Source: Paraburkholderia dinghuensis | GTDB taxonomy: Bacteria; Pseudomonadota; Gammaproteobacteria; Burkholderiales; Burkholderiaceae | DNA length: 64,000 nt | Direction: 5' to 3' | Assembly (NCBI RefSeq): GCF_003837865.1 | Contig: NZ_RQIS01000009.1 | Span: forward strand, 119,194 to 183,193 | Shown here: one piece after another, positions 25,580 to 33,594 of the stretch | How the letters are laid out: the number at the start of each line of letters is the position of its first letter | Position numbering within the stretch: position 1 is the stretch's first letter | Position numbers and translations under genes: made by a program | Notes under the pieces: model-generated | Seen by the model: the letters and a program-made list of their open reading frames with translations, nothing else | Told to the model about the DNA's origin: nothing | The model's database searches: none

Positions 25580-25981
25580 TCAGGCAGGGAAGCTGTCGCC
25601 GAACATCGGCAGGCCGCTCGCGGATTCGGCTTCTTTTGCTTCGTCCTGAAGGACGTCCCAGTGCTCGGCGAGCTTGCCGTTTTCGAAGCGGACGATGTCC
25701 GCTGCAATCCACGCAGCAGGCCTTCCGTGTCCCGAGAAGCGCCCATGTGCAATGACATAGTCGCCCTCGGCGAGGATCAACTGGTTCTCGTAGCGCAACG
25801 TATCGGGCAGCGTGCGGATGAGATCGAACAGGCCGTCGCGTCCCGGTGAAATGTGGGCGCTGTGCTGAATGTAGCGGTCGGACCAGAAGCGCTCGGCTGC
25901 GTCGTAGTCGCGCTTGTTGAACAGCGTATCGAACGCTTCGAGCACCAGCGCCTTGTTCTGTTCGGGGGTTGTCTTCGTCAT
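25580..25981 (-). CDS. SnoaL/NTF2-like protein
   Basis: A 133-residue NTF2-fold protein of the SnoaL-like group: NKALVLEAFDTLFNKRDYDAAERFWSD, YIQHSAHISPGRDGL and a final HWDVLQDE. Such proteins are small cyclases, isomerases or hydrolases, or have unknown roles in detoxification, often next to SDR and TetR genes as here. The ATG at 25979-25981 has AAAGAGG seven bases upstream. It is the first gene of the two-gene unit divergent from tetR. Confidence 0.85.
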   Translation of the reverse strand: MTKTTPEQNKALVLEAFDTLFNKRDYDAAERFWSDRYIQHSAHISPGRDGLFDLIRTLPDTLRYENQLILAEGDYVIAHGRFSGHGRPAAWIAADIVRFENGKLAEHWDVLQDEAKEAESASGLPMFGDSFPA

Positions 25982-26072
25982 GTTCAAGCCTCTTTCAGGA
26001 TTCAGGTGACGACGTGACGCGTCGGATAGCCCTCGCGCCCCCCGACACCGGGAAACGTCGGGTTATACTCAA

Positions 26073-26094
26073 GACAATGTTGAGTGACATTGTC
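26073..26094. promoter_or_regulatory. Inverted repeat, candidate TetR operator 1
   Basis: GACAATG at 26073-26079 and CATTGTC at 26088-26094 form a perfect 7-base inverted repeat with an 8-base spacer. It sits in the divergent region between the SnoaL/SDR unit and the TetR gene, close to TTATACT at 26062-26068. The ACAATG half-site recurs in the second palindrome nearby. Confidence 0.55.
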
Positions 26095-26130
26095 ATTGTG
26101 GTGGATTGTGGTTGCCGCCCAAGGTCATGT

Positions 26131-26148
26131 CAATGGTGATCACCATTG
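26131..26148. promoter_or_regulatory. 18-bp perfect palindrome, candidate TetR operator 2
   Basis: CAATGGTGATCACCATTG is a perfect 18-base palindrome about 50 bases ahead of the tetR-like start. Its CAATG ends match the half-sites of the inverted repeat at 26073-26094. Length and symmetry are typical of TetR-family operators, so autoregulation and control of the divergent unit are likely. Confidence 0.65.
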
Positions 26149-26197
26149 TATTTATCAATGGGGTCTATTAGGCCGTTGTTGGCCGAAGGGAGGCGTG

Positions 26198-26836
26198 GTG
26201 GGTGTTTCCAGACAGCAGGCGGCTGAAAACCGGGTCGCGATCGTGGCAGCCGCCGAGAAGTTGTTTCGCGAGCGCGGTGTCGATGCGGTGGGGCTGGCGG
26301 AACTGATGAAGGCGGCGGGTTTTACACAGGGGGGGTTCTACAACCACTTCAAATCCAAAGACGCGCTGGTTGCCGCAGTGATGGAAAAGGCGATAGTAGA
26401 GGGCGGCGAGACGTTTACCGCTGAAATCGAACACGCCAGGTCAGCTAACGTCAATCCGGTCATGCAATGGATTGAGTGGTATCTCTCACCCGAGCATCGC
26501 GCGAATATCGATGCGGGGTGTCCGCTGTCGGCATTTGCGGGCGACGCGCGACGGCTCGGCGACGTGGCGCGCGGCTCTTACGCAGAAGGGCTCGCGGCGA
26601 GCCTCGAACAATTCGCCAAGGTCATCGAAGAGGCGGAGGGGACGAGCGAAGGGGGGCGCAGGAAGGCAATTACTCTGTTCAGTCAGATGGTCGGAACGTT
26701 GCTGCTTTCCCGGGCTATCGCTGACGTTGATCCGGCGCTCGCTGATGAGATTCTTGAGGAGGGTCGCGAGCATCTCGTCGCCACCGTGGATACGCGACGC
26801 GAAAGTCGATCACGTGGACGTTCGCGCCGAAAGTAG
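26198..26836 (+). CDS. TetR-family transcriptional regulator
   Basis: A 212-residue regulator. The TetR helix-turn-helix domain is at residues about 10-60 (IVAAAEKLFRERGVDAVGLAELMKAAGFTQGGFYNHFKSKDAL), followed by a ligand-binding domain with CPLSAFAGDARR, as in the AcrR/TetR_C group seen next to oxidoreductases. I start at GTG 26198, which follows an AAGGGAGG; the frame extends upstream but is unlike the family. The divergent SnoaL and SDR genes, with two palindromes between, are the likely targets. Confidence 0.88.
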   Translation: MGVSRQQAAENRVAIVAAAEKLFRERGVDAVGLAELMKAAGFTQGGFYNHFKSKDALVAAVMEKAIVEGGETFTAEIEHARSANVNPVMQWIEWYLSPEHRANIDAGCPLSAFAGDARRLGDVARGSYAEGLAASLEQFAKVIEEAEGTSEGGRRKAITLFSQMVGTLLLSRAIADVDPALADEILEEGREHLVATVDTRRESRSRGRSRRK

Positions 26837-26974
26837 GCCGATGTGATTTTCTTCTCGCAGAGCTGCTCCTGGATTCGGCGCTGGGCGCGGCTTGCTATGG
26901 GGGAATATGTCTGTCGAGCAAGTCGCGTGGCGCTGAACGTGCGGGTTTGACCCGTGGGGCAGAGTCCGGCGAGG

Positions 26975-27012
26975 AGCAGACGTTCGGGCGTTCACGCGGA
27001 ACGTCTGCTTTT
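26975..27012 (+). terminator. Hairpin with T-run between convergent genes
   Basis: AGCAGACGTTC at 26975-26985 pairs perfectly with GAACGTCTGCT at 26999-27009, followed by TTTT. It closes the tetR-like gene and lies directly after the stop of the opposing lipoprotein gene, so it probably works in both directions. Confidence 0.8.
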
Positions 27013-27015
27013 CGT

Positions 27016-27651
27016 TCAATGCGTCGCCTGCTGCGCTCCTATCCCGCTCTGCGCGGTACTCGTCCCAAGCGCCTGCCCGATTGCATCGGGCAACTTCCTG
27101 ACCGCCTCGATCGTTGCTCGATCTGCCGATAACCCGAAGTTGTGCTTGAACTCGTTGAACTCGGCATGGCCGCTGCCGGTGACTTGTGGCTTCGCAATAA
27201 CCTTGCCGGATGGATCGGCGACCGTGCATGTCAACGTGACGCGAAAGTCGGTCGGCGGCCAGGTGACAATGCTCGGCGACGACGAAGTCGTCGTGATCTC
27301 CGGCGTAATCACGTACGTCAGACCTTTCGCGCGCGCAGCCGCTTCGGTCGGCGCTTCGTCGAGCTTCACTACATCCTTGAACGTCTGTGAAAGTGCGAGA
27401 TAGACCGGAAACTCGAGATCGCGATACGGTTTGTATGCGACCTTGTCGCCGCCGCCGCCGGGCGTCACGATTTCCTGTGTGCGCATTGCATTCGTGACCA
27501 CCAGGCCGACGGTCGCGCTGATTTGATCGGGTTTCTTCGCGGGCGTCAGTGATGCCGCGTCGGGCGCAATCGTGATGTTGTGCGCGCAGCCCGCAAAAAG
27601 GCTGATCCCGATGCACAGGGTGGCAACGCGTATATATCGGCGAATGTTCAT
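27016..27651 (-). CDS. Lipoprotein of unknown function
   Basis: A 211-residue lipoprotein with signal peptide and lipobox LFAGC (Cys22). The mature domain has GLVVTNAMRTQEIVTPGGGGDK, a conserved-looking GLTYVITPEITTTSSS and a WPPTDFRVTLTCTVAD strand, then GHAEFNEFKHNFGLSADRA. The pattern of strands and a final helix recalls small outer-membrane lipoproteins of the YajG/LptE size class, but I do not recognise the family. AAAGGGGA precedes the ATG at 27651. It follows another lipoprotein gene by 11 bases and is surely co-transcribed with it. Confidence 0.85.
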   Translation of the reverse strand: MNIRRYIRVATLCIGISLFAGCAHNITIAPDAASLTPAKKPDQISATVGLVVTNAMRTQEIVTPGGGGDKVAYKPYRDLEFPVYLALSQTFKDVVKLDEAPTEAAARAKGLTYVITPEITTTSSSPSIVTWPPTDFRVTLTCTVADPSGKVIAKPQVTGSGHAEFNEFKHNFGLSADRATIEAVRKLPDAIGQALGTSTAQSGIGAQQATH

Positions 27652-27662
27652 GTGAATCCCCT

Positions 27663-28223
27663 TTAATGAATAGCTTTCATGAAAACTGGATCGGCGTAGA
27701 GTGTCGCCAACAAGGTCTGAACGACCTGTGGATACGCAGCGGTTGCATTGTTGATGGCGACGACGCCCATAAACGAGGAGTTCCAGCTGCCCGTCGCGGT
27801 CTTAACGCTGTCGTAGACGGTGTCTGAGCCGCGACGCACGATGAAGCGTGCCGAGATGGTCGCTTCTCCGCGCGACAGACCCGATGCGTCGATATCGTTC
27901 TTGAGCAGCACGCCGCTGACTTCGAACTTCGCGTTCGGTGACAGGTCGCCTGCGACCGCGAATTCCTGTTCCATCGCGTTCGACAAGTACATACCAAACG
28001 AGTCGCCGACCGGTGAGCGCATGCGCGCGGCGCGCAGCTGGACAGGGTAGGGGTTGTCTCGGGTCTTTGGCGCATCGAACGGCTTGATGCGTGCTTCGAC
28101 CGTACCCGTCGACTTCAGCGTCTGGAGGTTGTCTACAGACGGCGTATATCTGGCCGCGTCGACTGACGCGCATGCAGTGAGAACGCAGCTTAACGCCACG
28201 CACGCAACAGTCCTGCTTGACAT
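27663..28223 (-). CDS. Lipoprotein of unknown function, first of a pair
   Basis: A 186-residue lipoprotein with lipobox VLTAC (Cys18 or so) after a short signal peptide. The mature part reads VEARIKPFDAPKTRDNPYPVQL, EQEFAVAGDLSPNAKFEVSG and GEATISARFIVRRGSDTVYD, a beta-rich domain like that of YajG-type or flagellar/LPS accessory lipoproteins, which I cannot name. The start at 28223 has AAGGGG in front. It is the promoter-proximal gene of a two-lipoprotein operon; the two probably act together at the outer membrane. Confidence 0.85.
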   Translation of the reverse strand: MSSRTVACVALSCVLTACASVDAARYTPSVDNLQTLKSTGTVEARIKPFDAPKTRDNPYPVQLRAARMRSPVGDSFGMYLSNAMEQEFAVAGDLSPNAKFEVSGVLLKNDIDASGLSRGEATISARFIVRRGSDTVYDSVKTATGSWNSSFMGVVAINNATAAYPQVVQTLLATLYADPVFMKAIH

Positions 28224-28930
28224 CAATGGCCCCCTTTATTGCGTTGTTATGCGGATATGTGTTTGATCGCGGTGCGCGAAGGTACTTAGGCCCAAACCGG
28301 CACAAGTCGACACTGGTCGTGCCGATATCGACTGCGGCCCGATTAGCGCGCGATCAGCGAGTCATTGCGTTTGAGTGAGATGGTCCCGCCTTTCTAGCTA
28401 CGGCTGTGGCGGGATAAACTTGATAGCGCCTTTGCTGAATTTTTGGGTATTTTTGATTTGGGTTGTACGCGATCTGGGCAAATCGCACCTCGGCAAGACT
28501 TGAGTCGTTACGAATTAACGCCGCTTTCGGTCGGGCAACAGTCGTTCGATTCGACGCTAACAAAGGCTGCTTAGGGTCGATGACGGAACTTCGGCACTCA
28601 AGCCGATCGCTCCGCGCGTCGGCTTTCGATGGTCTTCCGGGTTCGGCCAGGAGCAGCCGGTCCCCATTGTTTCGTAACCGTCGGAGGTCGAGCGAACAAC
28701 CGGCGACCGCGCGCTCGCGGCAGGCTCTCAAGGTCCGCCAGATCTGCGATTTTCCCCTGGTACGCTTCAATCGTTGTTACGGCATAATCCGTCATTGAGT
28801 GGAAGCGCTTCCATTCGCTGCGAATGTGCCAGAACGTCATTCCGGTTGCTGGCGACCCGCGAATATATTTCTTTCTCGCGGTGGAGTTTGTTTAGTAACT
28901 TCCCCTAAAACCGATTGTGAATCCGTCGCT
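28224..28930. other. Long gene-free region between the lipoprotein operon and MFS gene
   Basis: About 700 bases without a convincing gene. It must hold the divergent promoters of the lipoprotein pair and the MFS exporter. The middle (about 28490-28620) is built of GTCG/TTCG-rich stretches of the type common in decayed Burkholderiaceae intergenic DNA. A minus-strand frame at 28598-28840 contains a natural-looking run (AVTTIEAYQGKIADLADLE) but has no family match or ribosome site. Confidence 0.45.
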
Positions 28931-30211
28931 ATGTCCAACGAAGACGGCAGAAAATCCGCGTTACGTCAGGTGATGGCATCGAGGCTATTTCCAGGCGCCA
29001 CGATCGCAATGTTTTTGTCGGGGCTTGGCGCGTCAGCCGCGGCGCCGCAGATCGTGATGTTCATGACGAAAGAGCTTGGTGCGCCGTTGCCGTTGGCGGG
29101 ACTGTATTACCTGACCAGTCTTGGGGCCCCGATGGCAGGTTTTTTCGTGGGCCGATACTCTGACCGCACCGGGAACCGCCTTGGTCTGTTTCGCGTGTGC
29201 GCTGTGACAGGTTTTGCGGGTTGGGCGGGGCTGGCGCTTTCCACATCGGTCTGGATGCCTTTTGTTATTGGCGTCGCTTTGCTGACAATTTCTGGCGCGT
29301 CGACCTCGCAGATTTTTGCGGCTGTCCACGATGAACTTGGCCGCAAGCCCGCGGATGCAAACGAAAGTGTCGTCGCCATCATTCGTATGGCACTGACCGG
29401 CGGCTGGATCGTAGGGCCGGTCGCGGGCGCGTGGATTGCCGCCATCTATGGATTGCGCCCCATGCTATGGATGACAGCAATCTGTACGCTTTTGCAGATT
29501 GCCCCACTCGGAACACTGAAGCCACCACCTGTGGGCAAACCGAAGTCCGCCAGCGCGCCCGCTCATCATGCCAACTTGCGCGCAATGTGGCCGTTGCTGG
29601 CGTTCACAGGCCTCTTCATTCTGGTCTACGCAGGAGAACCAATAAAGTACGGATTCCTGCTGATTTATATGGAAGAGCACCTCAAGCTGAGTCCGCCGGT
29701 CCGAGGGGCCGTCATCGGGATACAGCCATTTATCGAGCTGCTCATCATGCCTTTCAGCATCGGGCTCGGGCGGAAATTCGGCAATGTGTGGCTGATGTGT
29801 TTCGCGGCCGCCCTGGCGGGGCTTGCCAATCTGTGTTTTGCACTCTGGCCGTCGGCCGTGGGTATGTTCGCCGGACAGATCCTTATGGGCGGTGTGTGGG
29901 GGATCTTCATGGTGTTGGGGATCATCGTCGCTCAGCGTCTGCTGCCCGATGCGGTAGCGACGGCGTCCGCGATCTTCATGAGTTCGAGCGCGCTTGCCTC
30001 GGCACTGGGCGGCAGCGCGGCAGGTCTGGGTGTCGCCATGCTGGGTCTTCCTTATGTCTTCCTGTTGCCCACGGTCTTCGCTGGCCTTGCCGTTGTGGGG
30101 CTGGCATTTATGGCACGTAGCGCAAGTTTTCAAAGACACTTGTTCAGTGCGAACACTCCGAGAGATTCATCCCCAGCGTCGCGGCAGTCGACGAGCGAAA
30201 CGACCAGTTGA
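28931..30211 (+). CDS. MFS transporter, sugar-efflux (SetA)-like
   Basis: A 426-residue major facilitator with 12 membrane segments. The loop-2/3 signature is GRYSDRTGNRLGLFR and the C-terminal half repeats it as GLGRKFGN. The family resembles SetA-type sugar-efflux pumps, but substrate assignment within MFS from sequence alone is weak. I start at ATG 28931; the frame upstream is non-coding. The C-terminal tail after residue 395 is polar and unlikely to be membrane. No partner gene nearby. Confidence 0.82.
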   Translation: MSNEDGRKSALRQVMASRLFPGATIAMFLSGLGASAAAPQIVMFMTKELGAPLPLAGLYYLTSLGAPMAGFFVGRYSDRTGNRLGLFRVCAVTGFAGWAGLALSTSVWMPFVIGVALLTISGASTSQIFAAVHDELGRKPADANESVVAIIRMALTGGWIVGPVAGAWIAAIYGLRPMLWMTAICTLLQIAPLGTLKPPPVGKPKSASAPAHHANLRAMWPLLAFTGLFILVYAGEPIKYGFLLIYMEEHLKLSPPVRGAVIGIQPFIELLIMPFSIGLGRKFGNVWLMCFAAALAGLANLCFALWPSAVGMFAGQILMGGVWGIFMVLGIIVAQRLLPDAVATASAIFMSSSALASALGGSAAGLGVAMLGLPYVFLLPTVFAGLAVVGLAFMARSASFQRHLFSANTPRDSSPASRQSTSETTS

Positions 30212-30286
30212 TATAGATCAGGTAGCGCGTGGCCATTTTGGAGTGCCGTTAGCGATTGCCATCCGGTTAAGGCCTGTCAGGCTTTA

Positions 30287-30415
30287 GATCTACCGTGATT
30301 CGTTGAGCAAACGAGCGTCAGTTATCCGCAGCTTCTTTCCGGTCTTGCCGTGGCGACCTTGCCGGATGCCGGTGAGTTCCGCCATTTCGTCAGCTGAAAG
30401 GAAGGTGTCGCTCAT
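30287..30415 (-). pseudogene. 42-codon chimera: DUF4224 N-terminus joined to an integrase hairpin block
   Basis: From ATG at 30413-30415 the frame reads MSDTFLSADEMAELTGIRQG, which is the start of phage DUF4224 proteins, then directly RHGKTGKKLRIT, the catalytic-Lys hairpin block of the phage-type integrases seen at 1432-1947 and 41825-41971. The junction joins the two genes through the shared basic Gln-Gly-Arg stretch. It ends at TAG 30287. Neither parent domain is complete, so this is a deletion scar of an integrated element rather than a gene. Confidence 0.6.
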
Positions 30416-30542
30416 TGCTCGCTCGAGTTTCTGTTTGCCGCCGACACATCGGTCGCCGTGTACGGGAGAGCGGTCACCTTGCTCTTCAATATTCTCGCGG
30501 ATCCCCTAAAATTGATGCTCATGCTGTTGCTGGAGAGCGAAG

Positions 30543-30743
30543 ATGGACCGGAAAAAAGCTGAGGACGTTTTGATCGTGGCCGACGAAGTGGCCGATCTCG
30601 TGATGCATGGCTTCGACCTTACGATGGACACCGCAGACGGCCGCGCGCTTTACGCCCGCACGTTCACCGCGTACGTGCACAGTGAGGTCGGTGATGTGCC
30701 CATGTCCGAGCTCTACGACGCATTGCAGGGAGCGCGTGGCTGA
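30543..30743 (+). CDS. Small acidic hypothetical protein
   Basis: A 66-residue protein, MDRKKAEDVLIVADEVADLV and onward, with natural composition (acidic helices, VADEVADLVMHGFDLTMDTADGRALYARTF). A GGAGAGCGAAG stretch precedes the ATG at 30543. I do not recognise a family. It may be a cargo gene of the lost element whose scar lies 130 bases to the left. Confidence 0.5.
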   Translation: MDRKKAEDVLIVADEVADLVMHGFDLTMDTADGRALYARTFTAYVHSEVGDVPMSELYDALQGARG

Positions 30744-30957
30744 CTGCATCGCTCCAGGTGTAGCGTGGCTTCACGCCGAGCCGCGCCTGGTTCCATAGAT
30801 TCACCGGCCTTGGCCTTCTGACCCACCGTTTCGGGGTGGGCCGGACTTTGTCACGTTAAAGCGGACTGGCGCGAAAGGGCGGGGAGCGTTGGCCGGGCAA
30901 ATTGTCGGGATGTACGCGTCCCGACCTCTGTACTACCGCCACCGTTATCCCCGTGAT

Positions 30958-31188
30958 CGCGCAGCGAAGAGTCACCAGCCGACCCGCGAGCGCGAGCGGC
31001 GCATGCGCCGATTCCGCGACCCGGAGCGAGCTCAGACCTTCCTGATGAACTTCGGTCCGATCCGTCAGCACTTCGCCTCGAAGCGACATCTGCTAACCGC
31101 TTCGGTTTATCGCCGGCAGCTTGTCGCGCGCTTCAACTCCTGGTGTGTTTTCGCCGGCATCATCCAGAATCCGCCTGCAGTCCTCTGA
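30958..31188 (+). pseudogene. IS6-family transposase, C-terminal fragment
   Basis: The 76 codons from about 30958 to TGA 31188 give SHQPTRERERRMRRFRDPER and then FLMNFGPIRQHFASKRHLL, the conserved C-terminus of IS6/IS26-type transposases. The DDE catalytic domain and the left end are gone, and no terminal repeat is evident. It marks the left border of a strip containing ycaO. Confidence 0.75.
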
Positions 31189-31247
31189 AGGGCTGTGACA
31201 CCTGCCAATGTTGCGGCCCATGACCACTACGCGACAAAGCCCTTCAG
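31185..31247. repeat. 10-bp inverted repeat beside the ycaO stop
   Basis: CTGAAGGGCT at 31185-31194 is the exact reverse complement of AGCCCTTCAG at 31238-31247, with 43 bases between. The right arm lies just after the end of ycaO (minus strand), the left arm overlaps the stop of the transposase fragment. It could act as a terminator-like structure or be the trace of an IS end. Confidence 0.45.
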
Positions 31248-31252
31248 GCAAC

Positions 31253-32965
31253 TCAGGCGAACAGCTTGTCGTACGCCGCCAGCAACGTCTGGTGCATCGC
31301 GCTGCCCTGCATGTCCGCGCCCAATTCGTCCAATCCGAAGAAGCGTTCACTGCGACCGAGTAATGCCTCGGCCTGGCGGACGGATTCGGCGCCATACAAC
31401 AGCACCAGCGAGCGACGATAGTTCGCCACGTCCTCGACATTAAGCATGCTTTCGATGCATCGATACACCATGCGGCGCGACGCGGGCAGGTCCTTGAAGT
31501 AGTGAATCCACTGGCAACCTTCGATGATCGCATCCTCATCGCCGACGGCCAGCGCCAGCAGCGTTTTCAGTTCACCGATCCGAAGTTGCGCCCACGGCGT
31601 GCCGGCCGGAATGGCGAGACCGAGGATTTCCCACAGCGGACGTTCATCGTTCAGGTTCATTGTCTGCAGGTCGGCCAGCAAGGTCGCGCACTCTTCCTGG
31701 GTCAACGCCGACAGGCGCACCAGCCTCGGACGCAATTCATTGCCGATGCTGTTGTTCTCCCATTCCAGGTCTTCCACCGGGTAGATCTCGGACATGCCAG
31801 GCACGAGGATGCGGCAGGTATAGGCGCCTTGTTCGGTGAAGTCAGATACGTAAATATCCTTGCCTTCGCGATGCACGCAATCGACCAGCCAGCGGTAGTC
31901 TTCCTCAGTGGTGCTGCTGAAGTTCCAGTCCGTGAATGGGAAATCCGGCGTATCGCCCATGAAGTCCCAGCTGACCACGCCGCTAGAATCGACAAAATGG
32001 ATTTCCAGGTTAGCGACAGCATTGACTTCACTCATATCGAAGCTTGGTTCCGCAAAACCTTCCAGCGAGTCGAGTGCACGCCCCTGCAGCAATTCGGTCA
32101 TCGCCCGCTCCAGCGCAATCTCGAAACGCGGATGCGCGCCAAAACTAGCGAATACGCCCTGGTCTCCTGGATGCACGAGGGTCACATTCATGACGGGATA
32201 GCGTCCGCCGAGCGACGCGTCTTTCACCAGGATACCGAATCCCGCCTTGCGCAGTCCGGCGATGCCGTTGCAGATGTTCGGGTAGCGCGCGATCACTTCA
32301 TCAGGCACTTCGGGCAGACACAGTCCTTCACTGATGACGCGATACTTGATGTGCCGTTCGAAGATTTCGGACAGGGCCTGGGTACGTGCTTCCATCATCG
32401 TATTGCCGGCCGCCATGCCGTTGCTGACGTAGAGGTTGCCGATGATATTGACCGGGATGAAGGTCTGCGCGCCGTCGCGCAGACGGGTATAGGGCAAAGT
32501 GCAGATGCCGCGCTCTACATCGCCTGAATTGAGGTCAACCAGCACCGTGCCGTCGATTTCGCCTTCCGGGTTGTAAAAGGCGTGCAGCTCCGGGTTGAGG
32601 ATTTCAGCCGGCCAGAGGCCGTCTGCCGTCGGCGCAAACCAGCGCTCTTGCGGATAGTGCACGAACGGACGCTTGGCGCGCGTTTCCCCAAGATAAAAAT
32701 GCGTCCAGTAATAATGTGTACTCAAGCGTTCGAAAAACTCACCATATGCGCTGGCGCGTGCCGCAAGTTCGGTTGCGCCTTTTCCGTTCGAAAACAGCAT
32801 CGGGCAATCGTTGTCCTTCATGTGGATGGACCAGATCCCGTCGACTTCATTCTGCAAAGAGGATTCGTTGAGCCGGAAGCCGCGTGCCGCCAGCTTCGTC
32901 CGCATGGTTTCGATGGTCGATTCAAGAGAGGCATCTTTGCCGGGAATGAAATTTTCGGTCTTCAT
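31253..32965 (-). CDS. ycaO: YcaO, ribosomal protein S12 methylthiotransferase accessory factor
   Basis: A 570-residue protein matching E. coli YcaO along its length: FIPGKDASLE at the start, NGKGATELAARASAYGEFFERLSTHYY (ATP-binding helix), NIIGNLYVSNGMAAGNT, FASFGAHPRFEIALERAMTELLQGR and IHFVDSSGVVSWDF. YcaO enzymes activate amide backbones with ATP; the E. coli protein assists RimO in beta-methylthiolation of ribosomal protein S12. The N-terminal YcaO core is followed by the TPR-like C-terminal region of this subgroup. The start at 32965 matches E. coli. No TOMM precursor or F-protein neighbour is seen. IS relics lie on both sides, and the GC content is slightly lower than around. Confidence 0.93.
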   Translation of the reverse strand: MKTENFIPGKDASLESTIETMRTKLAARGFRLNESSLQNEVDGIWSIHMKDNDCPMLFSNGKGATELAARASAYGEFFERLSTHYYWTHFYLGETRAKRPFVHYPQERWFAPTADGLWPAEILNPELHAFYNPEGEIDGTVLVDLNSGDVERGICTLPYTRLRDGAQTFIPVNIIGNLYVSNGMAAGNTMMEARTQALSEIFERHIKYRVISEGLCLPEVPDEVIARYPNICNGIAGLRKAGFGILVKDASLGGRYPVMNVTLVHPGDQGVFASFGAHPRFEIALERAMTELLQGRALDSLEGFAEPSFDMSEVNAVANLEIHFVDSSGVVSWDFMGDTPDFPFTDWNFSSTTEEDYRWLVDCVHREGKDIYVSDFTEQGAYTCRILVPGMSEIYPVEDLEWENNSIGNELRPRLVRLSALTQEECATLLADLQTMNLNDERPLWEILGLAIPAGTPWAQLRIGELKTLLALAVGDEDAIIEGCQWIHYFKDLPASRRMVYRCIESMLNVEDVANYRRSLVLLYGAESVRQAEALLGRSERFFGLDELGADMQGSAMHQTLLAAYDKLFA

Positions 32966-33259
32966 CTGGATTTTTTGGCGCGCGGTAAGAAGGGATGGCA
33001 CCGCTACGATTTGTCGCTGCGGGCTGCAAGGAATGGCCAGGAGGATATCTATGTGGAGCGGGGTGAACCACGCCCAAACACGCTAACGCGGATCTGCTCC
33101 CGATGTGCAGCGCAAGCATACATAAGAGACGACGCTCGAATGAGGGGAGAAGTAAATTGAGATTGCGGTCACGCAAGGTTTAGTTGCTTGTGACCTGCCT
33201 GGCGATTCCCGGACACGTTGAAACTCGAGCGAATGGCTTCCGACGAAGAAATGGGAGCC

Positions 33260-33467
33260 ATGAAGAAGGGCCGGTTCACGGAAGAGCAGACGGTCACGAT
33301 ACTGCGCGAGGGGGACAAGACGTCGGTCGCGGAGGTGTCAAAGAAGCACGCGGTAAGCGATCAGACGATCTGCAACCGGTCCCGGTACTTTTGGCGGCGT
33401 GGATGTGGTGGACGTCAGGCACCTGAAGCAGCTGGAGCAGGAGAATGTCCGGCTTGGTGCGAGGTAA
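33260..33467 (+). pseudogene. IS3-family (IS407 group) orfA fragment with frameshift
   Basis: Starting ATG 33260 after GGGAG, the sequence encodes MKKGRFTEEQTVTILREGDK and TSVAEVSKKHAVSDQTICN, the helix-turn-helix of IS407-type OrfA. A one-base insertion in a TTTT run near 33390 shifts the frame; reading on in the other frame gives GGVDVVDVRHLKQLEQENVR, the leucine-zipper region. It then ends. OrfB and both ends of the IS are missing. Confidence 0.85.
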
Positions 33468-33594
33468 CGCCCCTTCCTTAAAAATTGGCGTATAGCGAAG
33501 CATTCCGAAGGACTGACCACCCCGGCCTGTACGGCTTGCCGTGAAGTATCATTTTTCATCGAATACTTTCCTGGTGATTCGACGGGCCTTTCCG

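Noticed and set aside
28598..28840. Minus-strand frame with AVTTIEAYQGKIADLADLE
   Set aside because: Part looks natural but it lacks a ribosome site, has an abrupt change to basic shadow sequence and no recognised family.
30822..30840. CCCACC-N7-GGTGGG hairpin as a terminator
   Set aside because: The stem is only six bases and no T-run follows in either direction.
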